DNA of 34,774 bases from an uncultured Thermoleophilia bacterium (GTDB lineage: Bacteria > Actinomycetota > Thermoleophilia > Miltoncostaeales > Miltoncostaeaceae). The notes below the pieces were generated by a model. The model saw only the letters and a list, made by a program, of their open reading frames with translations. It ran no database searches and was not told the origin of the DNA. Both the position numbers and the translations under genes were made by a program. Shown piece by piece: positions 7,954-14,787 of the stretch. Location: positions 1-34,774 of the forward strand of contig CAMYIK010000006.1 in assembly GCA_947258365.1 (NCBI GenBank). The letters are read 5' to 3'. The first letter of the stretch is position 1, and each line of letters opens with the position of its first letter.

Positions 7954-8766
7954 ATGCCACCTAACGCCCACGCACTTGCCGAGCGCCTCAGGCGCGACTA
8001 TGACCGCTTCAGCCCCGCCCAGCAGTCGCTGGCCAGGTACCTGACCGAACACCTCGCTGAGATCCCGATGCTCTCAGCGCACGATAACGCCCGGACCGCG
8101 CACTGCAGTCCCGCGACGGTCGTGCGCTTTGCCCAGGCACTCGGGTACTCCGGATACCCGGAGATGCAGCGGGTGGTTCGGGATGCCCAACGGCCCAGCC
8201 TGCAGGACCCGCGCGAAACGACGCCGGGAAGCCCCCTCGAGGGCCTCGGTGCGGTACTCGCCCGCGAGCGCTCCGCGCTTGACGACGCGTCGCAGTACCT
8301 CCGATCGCCCGGGCTCAACCAGCTTGTGGTCGCTCTTCGTGACCGCGCACCTCTCTTCGTCGTCGGCGAAGGCCAGGCTCGCCCGGTCGTCTCCGTGCTC
8401 GAAGAGCGCTTGAGTCGTGCCGGCACGCCTGTCGTATCGCTCTCGACGCTCGGAGCCGCCGAGCGAGCCTGGCTCGACGCCATTTCCCCTCGTGCTGGCA
8501 TATTGGTGATCGCGGTTGGCCGGGAGACGCGTCTTGGTGACGCGGCCCTCGCCGCGGCCCAGTCCGCCGGGGTTCCTGTCGGGGTCCTCGTTGATTCACC
8601 CGTTTCCGCGCTGGCACGGCCACCACTGGCCCGCGTTGTGCCGTGTGACTCTCATGGCAGCAACCCGAGTCTGGTGCCGATGGTCGCGGTGGCTCAGGCG
8701 CTTGCCGACGCACTCGCGCGTCCGGTGGAGCGTCGTATTCCCAGCGGCGGCCTGGCAGCTGCTTAG
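7954..8766 (+). CDS. RpiR/MurR-family transcriptional regulator with SIS domain
   Basis: This 270-residue protein has an N-terminal RpiR-type helix-turn-helix domain (about 1-75, with AQQSLARYLTEH and SPATVVRFAQALGYSGYPEMQ). It is followed by a C-terminal sugar-isomerase (SIS) fold (about 110-250), where segments such as LFVVGEGQARPVVSVLEERL and GILVIAVGRETRLGDAALAAAQSAG match the phosphosugar-binding strands. Members of this family sense phosphorylated sugars and repress or activate nearby sugar-catabolic genes, but no such genes are adjacent. ATG 7954 is the first in-frame start after ligD ends, 25 bases upstream. A perfect 13-base inverted repeat follows the stop codon. Confidence 0.8.
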   Translation: MPPNAHALAERLRRDYDRFSPAQQSLARYLTEHLAEIPMLSAHDNARTAHCSPATVVRFAQALGYSGYPEMQRVVRDAQRPSLQDPRETTPGSPLEGLGAVLARERSALDDASQYLRSPGLNQLVVALRDRAPLFVVGEGQARPVVSVLEERLSRAGTPVVSLSTLGAAERAWLDAISPRAGILVIAVGRETRLGDAALAAAQSAGVPVGVLVDSPVSALARPPLARVVPCDSHGSNPSLVPMVAVAQALADALARPVERRIPSGGLAAA

Positions 8767-8793
8767 CAATCGTCCCGACCTCGGGACGATTGC
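8766..8793 (+). terminator. Perfect inverted repeat between the RpiR gene and pdxS
   Basis: Arms GCAATCGTCCCGA and TCGGGACGATTGC pair perfectly with a two-base centre (CC), starting at the last base of the RpiR stop codon. As RNA it would form a strong hairpin with a small loop, but no T-run follows, so a factor-independent terminator is only one possibility. The dyad lies just upstream of the pdxS promoter region and could instead be an operator. Confidence 0.5.
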
Positions 8794-8808
8794 CTGATAC
8801 CAGCACGC

Positions 8809-8834
8809 TAGAATCTCCCGCCCGACTAAAGGAG
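8809..8834 (+). promoter_or_regulatory. pdxS -10 box and ribosome binding site
   Basis: TAGAAT at 8809-8814 is a good -10 match, and AAAGGAG at 8828-8834 lies four bases before the pdxS GTG. No clear -35 box is seen at normal spacing; the upstream dyad at 8766-8793 occupies that zone, so a regulator bound there could control this promoter. Confidence 0.45.
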
Positions 8835-8838
8835 ACGC

Positions 8839-9735
8839 GTGGCCGACGAGAATGGCCGTACCGGCACATTCAGCGTGAAGAGTGGACTGGCCCAGATGCT
8901 GAAGGGCGGGGTCATCATGGACGTGACCACACCCGACCAGGCCCGCATCGCCGAAGAGGCCGGGGCATGCGCGGTGATGGCGCTCGAGCGCATTCCGGCC
9001 GACATCCGGGTGTCCGGCGGGGTTGCCCGCATGAGCGATCCCGAGATGATCACGAGAATCCAAGAGGTCGTGACGGTTCCGGTCATGGCGAAGTGCCGCA
9101 TCGGACACTTCGTCGAGGCTCAGGTGCTGCAATCTCTCGACATCGACTACGTGGACGAGAGCGAAGTCCTTACGCCCGCTGATGAGGCTAACCACATCGA
9201 CAAGCGCGGTTTCACCGTGCCGTTCGTTTGTGGCGCGACTGATCTCGGTGAGGCCCTTCGACGCATCGGCGAGGGCGCGGCCATGATCCGGACCAAGGGT
9301 GAGGCAGGCACCGGCAACGTCGTCGAAGCAGTGCGCCACATGCGGACCATTCGCGGCGACATCGGTCGCCTGGCGTCGTTGAGTCCTGAGGAGGTCTACG
9401 CGGCCGCGAAGGAGTTTCGTGCTCCTCTTGAGCTCGTGGAGCAGGTTGCACGCGACGAGGCGCTTCCCGTGGTCAACTTCTCCGCAGGCGGCATCGCCAC
9501 CCCCGCGGACGCCGCGCTGATGATGCAGCTCGGTGCCGACGGGGTGTTCGTCGGCAGCGGCATCTTCAAGAGCGAGGACCCGCCCAGCCGGGCGCGCGCC
9601 ATTGTCGAGGCCACGACGCACTTCGAGGACCCCGAGGTGATCGCTCGCGTCTCTCGCGGCCTGAAAGACGCCATGCCTGGGCTGGAGATCGGCCCGCTCG
9701 CCGAGTCGGAGCTGCTCCAAACTCGAGGCTGGTGA
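8839..9735 (+). CDS. pdxS: Pyridoxal 5'-phosphate synthase, PdxS lyase subunit
   Basis: PdxS condenses ribose 5-phosphate, glyceraldehyde 3-phosphate and ammonia to pyridoxal phosphate in the DXP-independent pathway; it forms a 12-mer that binds PdxT. The 298-residue sequence is full length. The expected catalytic residues are present: D28 in VIMDV, K85 in VMAKCRIGH and K153 in [12 protein letters not shown], with the C-terminal [17 protein letters not shown] phosphate-binding region. The GTG start is preceded by AAAGGAG. It overlaps pdxT by four bases (GTGA), so the two subunits are translationally coupled. Confidence 0.97.
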   Translation: MADENGRTGTFSVKSGLAQMLKGGVIMDVTTPDQARIAEEAGACAVMALERIPADIRVSGGVARMSDPEMITRIQEVVTVPVMAKCRIGHFVEAQVLQSLDIDYVDESEVLTPADEANHIDKRGFTVPFVCGATDLGEALRRIGEGAAMIRTKGEAGTGNVVEAVRHMRTIRGDIGRLASLSPEEVYAAAKEFRAPLELVEQVARDEALPVVNFSAGGIATPADAALMMQLGADGVFVGSGIFKSEDPPSRARAIVEATTHFEDPEVIARVSRGLKDAMPGLEIGPLAESELLQTRGW

Positions 9736-10379
9736 GCCCGGCCCGTTTGCCAGGACCCCCCGTCGTCGGGGTTCTGGCCATCCAGGGAGCGTTTCGAGAG
9801 CACATCGCCTCGCTGGCAAGAGTTGGTGCCGAGGGACGCGAGGTCCGCACCTCAAAGGACCTGGACGGCATCGACGGCCTGATCCTTCCAGGCGGCGAAA
9901 GCACCACACTGCGCCTTGCCGGTGGGGAGTCGGGACTACTGGAGGCCGTCGCCGAATTGCGCGCCGCCGGAGTACCGATGCTTGGCACCTGCGCCGGAAT
10001 GATCCTTCTGGCCGACCGACTCTCCGGTGGCTCTGCGCCAATGATCCGGGGGCTCGACATCGAGGTCAGAAGAAATGCCTACGGGCGCCAGCGGGCCTCG
10101 TTCGAGTGCGAGCTCAGCATCGAGGCGCTCGGAGCTGAGCCGCTACGGGCGATCTTCATCCGCGCACCCTGGGTCGAGTCCGTCGGGCCCGATGTCGAGG
10201 TGCTCGCCGAGTACGCCGGGCGGGCTGTCGCCGTACGTCAGGGGCCGCTGGTTGCCACCGCTTTCCATCCTGAGTTGACGGATGATCCGCGCGTGCACGC
10301 TCTATTCCTCGATACGCTGCGAGACAACGCGATGCCGCAGCTGCGGAGCAAGGGGGAACCCGGTGTCCGGACACAGTAA
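9732..10379 (+). CDS. pdxT: Pyridoxal 5'-phosphate synthase, PdxT glutaminase subunit
   Basis: PdxT hydrolyses glutamine and channels ammonia to PdxS. The 215-residue protein has the class I glutamine amidotransferase triad: the nucleophile C87 in GTCAGMILL, and H179 and E181 in [20 protein letters not shown] and [13 protein letters not shown] are the usual PdxT motifs. Its end overlaps the start of yebC by 17 bases, which continues the operon. Confidence 0.96.
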   Translation: MSPARLPGPPVVGVLAIQGAFREHIASLARVGAEGREVRTSKDLDGIDGLILPGGESTTLRLAGGESGLLEAVAELRAAGVPMLGTCAGMILLADRLSGGSAPMIRGLDIEVRRNAYGRQRASFECELSIEALGAEPLRAIFIRAPWVESVGPDVEVLAEYAGRAVAVRQGPLVATAFHPELTDDPRVHALFLDTLRDNAMPQLRSKGEPGVRTQ

Positions 10380-11109
10380 GTGGTCGACCATCAAGCGCAA
10401 GAAGGGCGCCGCCGACGCCAAACGCGGGCAGCTCTTCTCCAAACTCTCACGGGCGATAATCGTCGCCGCCAAGGAAGGTGGCCCTGACCCCGAGGCCAAC
10501 GCGGCACTTGCGGCCGCCGTGCAGAAGGCGCGCGACAACTCGATGCCCAAGGACAACATCGAGCGCGCCATCCAGCGCGCCGTCGGCGGAGAGGGCGGAG
10601 AGCTCGAGACCATCACCTACGAGGGCTACGGCGCCGGTGGCGTGGCGGTCTACCTGGTGACGCTGACGGACAACAAGAACCGGACCGCAGCGGATGTCCG
10701 GCATGCCTTCACCAAGCACAATGGCTCACTCGGCACCTCCGGCAGCGTCGCCTGGCAGTTCGACAAGAAGGGTGTGATCTTGATCGATGCCGAGGGCATC
10801 GACGAAGACGCGCTCATGGACGCCGCTCTCGAGGCCGGTGCCGAAGACATCGCGGTCGACGGAACCCAGTGGCAGGTGACGGCCGAGCCGACCGAGTTCG
10901 GCGCGGTCCGCCAGTCCATTGAAGGTGCCGGCATCACAATGGCCTCGGCCGAGGTCACAATGCTTCCGCAGACGACCGTGGAGCTGAACGAGAAAGAAGC
11001 GCGTTCGGTCCTGAAGCTGATCGATGCGCTTGAAGAAAGCGATGACGTCCAGGACGTCTACGCGAACTTTGACATCTCCGAAGACATCCTGGAGGCCGTG
11101 GCGGGCTAG
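10363..11109 (+). CDS. yebC: YebC/PmpR-family DNA-binding protein
   Basis: A 248-residue YebC/TACO1-family protein beginning [14 protein letters not shown], followed by DAKRGQLFSKLSRAIIVAAKEGG and the long conserved body; the C-terminal ALEESDDVQDVYANFDI segment is diagnostic. Members bind DNA as regulators, and some have been implicated in resolving ribosome stalling at proline-rich motifs; which applies here is open. The GTG at 10363 lies inside the end of pdxT and is preceded by AAGGGGGAA. A longer in-frame extension to 10282 is unlikely because the family starts at SGHSKW. The position immediately before ruvC is the common actinobacterial arrangement. Confidence 0.95.
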   Translation: MSGHSKWSTIKRKKGAADAKRGQLFSKLSRAIIVAAKEGGPDPEANAALAAAVQKARDNSMPKDNIERAIQRAVGGEGGELETITYEGYGAGGVAVYLVTLTDNKNRTAADVRHAFTKHNGSLGTSGSVAWQFDKKGVILIDAEGIDEDALMDAALEAGAEDIAVDGTQWQVTAEPTEFGAVRQSIEGAGITMASAEVTMLPQTTVELNEKEARSVLKLIDALEESDDVQDVYANFDISEDILEAVAG

Positions 11110-11135
11110 GTCTGCCGCCTGAGGCGTCTGCCAGC

Positions 11136-11633
11136 ATGGCTGGCGTGATCCTCGGCATCGATCCCGGGCTGGCCTCCACCGGCTACGCCGTCCTCGCGCG
11201 CGATGGAACTCGTCTGCGCGGCATCGCGGACGGAACCCTGAAGACGTCTCCTCGGATGGAGCAACCGGAGCGCCTCAAGATCTTGTTCGACGGCGTCATG
11301 GCGGTCGCGCACGAGCACGAGCTGGAAAGCGCGGCGATCGAGGCCTGGTTCGTCCACTCCGCTGCCAAGTCGACCATGGGCACCGCCGAGGCGAGGGGTG
11401 CGATCCAGGTGGCATTGGCTCAGGCGGGCCTGGCCGTCACCGAGTACACCCCGAAGTCGATCAAACAGTCGGTCGCGGGATTCGGTGGCGCCGACAAGGC
11501 GCAGGTCCACGCCATGGTGAGACGACTCTGCGGGCGCGATTGCGCCAGCAATCATTCCGCGGATGCCATGGCCGTCGCCATCTGCCATGCGACCAGCGCA
11601 CCGCTTCGGCACGCCATCCGCCGAGCGAAGTAG
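11136..11633 (+). CDS. ruvC: Holliday junction resolvase RuvC
   Basis: RuvC cleaves Holliday junctions symmetrically with RuvAB. The 165-residue protein has D9 in ILGIDPG, E69 in AAIEAWF and D143 in SADAMAVAICH. The fourth position, Asp in E. coli, is H140 here; Thermus thermophilus RuvC also has histidine there, so this is a known variant and not a defect. It lies 26 bases after yebC and 10 bases before ruvA, forming the ruvCAB operon. Confidence 0.95.
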   Translation: MAGVILGIDPGLASTGYAVLARDGTRLRGIADGTLKTSPRMEQPERLKILFDGVMAVAHEHELESAAIEAWFVHSAAKSTMGTAEARGAIQVALAQAGLAVTEYTPKSIKQSVAGFGGADKAQVHAMVRRLCGRDCASNHSADAMAVAICHATSAPLRHAIRRAK

Positions 11634-11643
11634 CGTTGGACCG

Positions 11644-12231
11644 ATGATCCGCACCCTCCGCGGGCGCCTCGCCGCGCTCGAGTCCGACGGAGCCGTCGTC
11701 GAGGTCGGCGGCATCGGCGTGCTCGCCCGCGTGTCGGCGACAACTATGACCCGGCTGCCCGCGCCCGGCGAGTCGGTCTCCTTGCTCACGCATCTCGTGG
11801 TGCGAGAAGAGGCGCTCGATCTCTATGGGTTCCTCGATGCCGCAGAGCGGGATCTCTTTGAAGCCTTCATCGGGATCAGTGGGGTAGGGCCGCGGTTGGC
11901 GCTTGCCATCTGCGGCGTCTCCCGTCCCGATGAGCTCCGGCTCGCGATCGCGCGGGGCGACTCCCGCGTGCTTCAGAGCGCCCCAGGTGTAGGCAAGCGC
12001 ACGGCTGAGCGCGTCGTTCTGGAGCTGAAGGACCGCCTCGGTCAGATTGCAGCGACGACCTCGGGCGAGGACGGGGCGTCTCCGGCCGCGGCCGTCATGG
12101 CCGCGCGCGACGGTCTCATGAGTCTCGGGTTCAGCGGCGACGAAGCCGACGAGGCCCTTTCCGGCGCACCGGTCGAGGCCGACTCTGAGGAGCTGGTGAG
12201 GTACGGCCTGGAAGCGCTGAGGCGGAGATGA
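11644..12231 (+). CDS. ruvA: Holliday junction branch migration protein RuvA
   Basis: RuvA binds the four-way junction as a tetramer and loads the RuvB motor. The 195-residue sequence has the N-terminal OB domain ([14 protein letters not shown]..., [12 protein letters not shown]), two helix-hairpin-helix motifs ([13 protein letters not shown] and [19 protein letters not shown]) and the flexible-linker third domain ending in ALEALRRR that contacts RuvB. ATG 11644 fits the family start. Its TGA overlaps the ruvB ATG by four bases. Confidence 0.95.
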   Translation: MIRTLRGRLAALESDGAVVEVGGIGVLARVSATTMTRLPAPGESVSLLTHLVVREEALDLYGFLDAAERDLFEAFIGISGVGPRLALAICGVSRPDELRLAIARGDSRVLQSAPGVGKRTAERVVLELKDRLGQIAATTSGEDGASPAAAVMAARDGLMSLGFSGDEADEALSGAPVEADSEELVRYGLEALRRR

Positions 12232-13259
12232 CCGACGAGGAGCGCCTGGGCGACGCCGACGAGGCAGAGGGGGAAGAGGAGCTCGACAGGTCACTGAGGC
12301 CGCGCAGCCTCGATGACTTCCTGGGACAAGGTTCGGTCTCCCTGCAGCTCGGGATCTTCTTGACGGCAGCGCGACAGCGCGGCGAGCCGTTGGATCACAC
12401 TCTTCTGGCGGGGCCTCCCGGCCTCGGCAAGACGTCCCTGGCGGGGATCATCGCCTCGGAGCTCGAGGCGGAGTTCCACCCGACCAGCGGCCCCATGATG
12501 GAGCGCAAGGGTGATCTCGCGGCAATCCTGACGGCGATCGAGCCGGGTGGCGTTCTGTTCATCGACGAGATCCACCGCCTCAATCCCGCAGTCGAGGAGG
12601 TCCTCTACTCGGCCATGGAGGACTTCCAACTGGACGTCGTCCTCGGGCAGGGTCCGTCCGCGCGGACGCTTCGTTTGGATCTGCCGCCCTTCACGCTCGT
12701 CGGGGCGACGACCCGGACGGGACTGTTGACGACGCCTCTACTCGGTCGCTTTGGCGTAGTGCAGCGGCTTGACTATTACTCGGTGGCTGACCTCGCTCGG
12801 ATCGTCTCCCGCTCGGCGGGTCTCCTGGAGCTAGAGATCGATGAGGCAGGAGCCGAGGCTTTGGCCGGGCGTGCGCGAGGCACCCCGCGGATCGCCAATC
12901 GCCTCTTGCGGCGTGTGAGGGATGTCGCGCAGGTCGAAGGGCAAGCCGTCATCGACGAGGCGTACGCGCGGAAGGCTCTCGGCGTTCTCGAGGTCGACGA
13001 GCTGGGGCTTGATGACTTGGACCGTCAGATCCTGAGGTGCTTGGCCATCACGTTCGAAGGACGACCGATCGGTCTCGGCACGCTTTCCGACGCTGTGGGT
13101 GAGGCACCCGACACGGTCGAGGACGTCTACGAGCCGTACCTGCTGCAGGAAGGGCTGCTGGCACGTACGCCACGGGGCCGTATCGCCACCGCCCGTGCGT
13201 ATCGCCATCTCGGCCTCGAACCTCCGAAACCGGACGCGGCACAGGGTGGCCTCTTCTAA
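12228..13259 (+). CDS. ruvB: Holliday junction branch migration helicase RuvB
   Basis: RuvB is the AAA+ ATPase that drives branch migration. The 343-residue protein has Walker A GPPGLGKT (62-69), Walker B FIDEIHRL with D113 and E114, the [16 protein letters not shown] sensor/arginine-finger region and a C-terminal winged-helix domain. The overlap with ruvA (ATGA) implies coupling. The SecD-like gene starts 14 bases before its stop, so that gene sits in the same transcript. Confidence 0.96.
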   Translation: MTDEERLGDADEAEGEEELDRSLRPRSLDDFLGQGSVSLQLGIFLTAARQRGEPLDHTLLAGPPGLGKTSLAGIIASELEAEFHPTSGPMMERKGDLAAILTAIEPGGVLFIDEIHRLNPAVEEVLYSAMEDFQLDVVLGQGPSARTLRLDLPPFTLVGATTRTGLLTTPLLGRFGVVQRLDYYSVADLARIVSRSAGLLELEIDEAGAEALAGRARGTPRIANRLLRRVRDVAQVEGQAVIDEAYARKALGVLEVDELGLDDLDRQILRCLAITFEGRPIGLGTLSDAVGEAPDTVEDVYEPYLLQEGLLARTPRGRIATARAYRHLGLEPPKPDAAQGGLF

Positions 13260-14253
13260 GCGACGCGCGGTCATCGCTGGGCTCATCGGCGCGATGATCG
13301 TGATCTTGGCCGGCTTGGCCTTCGTGCGGCCGTCGGTCGTCGGCTTCGGCGACGATGAGATCGCCGAGTTCGTCCTGTTGCCGCTTGCGACAGCCGAGTC
13401 CGAGGCAACAGACACGGCGGTTGAGCGGACCATCGGGCTCATCGAGGCACGAGCGGAGGCTTTCGGTGTCGATCCACCCGAGATCCTCCGGGAGGACGAC
13501 AAGATCGTGGTCGGCGTGGCGGAAGGGAAAGATCCCGAGGGCTTGGTGAACGACCTCACCAAGCGGGGTCGGATCGAGTTCTTCGACTACGAGGCGAACC
13601 TCGTCGGGGAAGGCACTCTCGACAGCCTGACAGCGGCGATAGAGAGAGCCGGCGCCGCGCCCGGCATCGAGGGCGATTTCTATCTCTTCGATCCCCAGGA
13701 CGAGTTGGTCGTGGGACCGGTATTCGGACGAATCGCGCTGGATGCAGTCGTCGCCGAACGTCTCCCTACCGGGCCGGCGGACGGCTCGTCGGAGCGAAGT
13801 GTCAGGCCAGGGCGCCTCGTCGCGGTCGAGAAGCAGAAGCTCTCACCAGACTCCAAGCTGACCCAATCCGCGTACCAGGTTCTTCGGGATCGACCGACGC
13901 TCGACAACCTCGACATCGAGCTCGTATTCGTGCGAACGAATGCTGAGACGCTTGGCGAACCGACCATCGACCTCGCAATGGACTTCACCGACGAGGGTGG
14001 AGACACGTTTCAGGACATCACGGCCGATTTGGCCCAGCGGGGGCAGATGCTGCAGACGAACCAGACCTTCGCCGTGATCTTGGACAACGAGATCATCAGC
14101 CGGCCGTTCGTCGATTTCAGAGAGCTGCCCAACGGCGTTCCTGGAGGACGCGCCGTCATTCAAGGGAACTTCACGCCAGAAGAGGCGAAGAGGCTGCAGG
14201 CTCAGATCAACGACCCGTTGCCATTGCAGCTCGAAATCCTCCAGCGCAGATAG
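13246..14253 (+). CDS. Stand-alone SecD exported-domain paralog (lacks translocon membrane domain)
   Basis: A 335-residue protein with one N-terminal membrane segment (about 8-26) followed by the periplasmic/exported part of SecD. It is a close paralog of the first half of the SecDF encoded just downstream: [15 protein letters not shown] against FYDYEENLAGQGTLD, then [39 protein letters not shown] and [10 protein letters not shown] align without gaps. It ends after [16 protein letters not shown], exactly where SecDF continues into its multi-membrane domain. The GLDLQGG motif near TM1 of SecDF is replaced by GFGDDEI. The GTG start at 13246 overlaps ruvB; no other in-frame start fits. It probably sits in the membrane with the domain outside and may assist SecDF/YajC in late export. 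Its role is inferred. Confidence 0.8.
   Translation: MASSKRRAVIAGLIGAMIVILAGLAFVRPSVVGFGDDEIAEFVLLPLATAESEATDTAVERTIGLIEARAEAFGVDPPEILREDDKIVVGVAEGKDPEGLVNDLTKRGRIEFFDYEANLVGEGTLDSLTAAIERAGAAPGIEGDFYLFDPQDELVVGPVFGRIALDAVVAERLPTGPADGSSERSVRPGRLVAVEKQKLSPDSKLTQSAYQVLRDRPTLDNLDIELVFVRTNAETLGEPTIDLAMDFTDEGGDTFQDITADLAQRGQMLQTNQTFAVILDNEIISRPFVDFRELPNGVPGGRAVIQGNFTPEEAKRLQAQINDPLPLQLEILQRR
13978..14005 (+). repeat. 28-base block identical to 15540-15567 in secDF
   Basis: The bases encoding MDFTDEGGD plus one more are identical in the SecD-like gene and in secDF, in the same reading frame, 1562 bases apart. Flanking bases stay similar with scattered third-position changes. This is the longest perfect match I noticed between the paralogs and is consistent with duplication followed by either constraint or gene conversion. 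Confidence 0.75.
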
Positions 14254-14268
14254 CTCACGTGAGGCCCT

Positions 14269-14589
14269 TTGCTAGTTTCCGCCCGCTCCCAACCGCTTCC
14301 CTGGAGACCTCCGCTGTCCGGCTTACTGCTGCCGATCTACATCGTTCTGTTCGCCCTCATCATCTGGTGGGTGGCTATCCGACCCCAGCAGCGGCGGCGC
14401 AAGGAGATGGACGCGCTTCAGTCGCGCCTCATGGTCGGCGCGGAGATCGTGACCACCAGCGGCATCCACGGAACAGTGACGGCGATCGAAGACGAGGGCA
14501 CCGTGCTGCTCGAAATCGCGGAGGACACCGACATCCGAATCGCGAAGGCTGCGGTTGGGGAGATCCTCGGTTCTGGCCCCGACGAGTGA
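14269..14589 (+). CDS. yajC: Preprotein translocase accessory subunit YajC
   Basis: A 106-residue protein with one membrane segment (LLLPIYIVLFALIIWWVAI) followed by RPQQRRRKEMDALQSRLMVGAEIVTT, the YajC signature, then a small beta domain (IHGTVTAIEDEGTVLLEI). YajC associates with SecDF/YidC at the SecYEG channel. The start is uncertain: TTG 14269 has GTGAGG four bases upstream, but the N-terminal 16 residues before the membrane segment are longer than usual. It lies 15 bases after the SecD-like gene. Confidence 0.85.
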   Translation: MLVSARSQPLPWRPPLSGLLLPIYIVLFALIIWWVAIRPQQRRRKEMDALQSRLMVGAEIVTTSGIHGTVTAIEDEGTVLLEIAEDTDIRIAKAAVGEILGSGPDE

Positions 14590-14655
14590 CCGGATCGGGG
14601 CTCGTCGGCAAGAAGCACGAAGATCGCCAGAGCGCGCTTAAGGAAACTAGGCGAC

Positions 14656-14787
14656 ATGGCCGATGAACGGTTTCGTGCCACTGTGTTGAGCCGTGGCGAG
14701 CGCCCTTCGCGTCGAGTGCCTTATGAGTGCGTGGTCCTGGCATGTGGACCCGCGTTGCCCCCTGAGATGAGGAGTTGCACCACGTGA
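14656..14787 (+). CDS. Possible 43-residue leader ORF overlapping the secDF start
   Basis: ATG 14656 opens a 43-codon frame whose TGA (14785-14787) overlaps the secDF GTG (GTGA). The sequence (MADERFRATVLSRG, later ACGPALPPEM) has no membrane segment or recognised domain. Third-position GC is only about 60 percent, lower than the surrounding genes, and a good ribosome binding site is missing. It may be chance. It is listed because some bacteria place regulatory leader peptides before secDF, and because the stop-start overlap would couple translation. Confidence 0.25.
   Translation: MADERFRATVLSRGERPSRRVPYECVVLACGPALPPEMRSCTT

Noticed and set aside
11125-11633. RuvC with a missing catalytic aspartate
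   Set aside because: The replacement is His140, as in Thermus thermophilus RuvC, where histidine serves at this position. The enzyme is expected to be active.
14259-14666. 135-residue plus-strand frame overlapping yajC
   Set aside because: It is read in another frame over the yajC coding sequence and is rich in Arg, His and Gly without any domain; it is a shadow of yajC.
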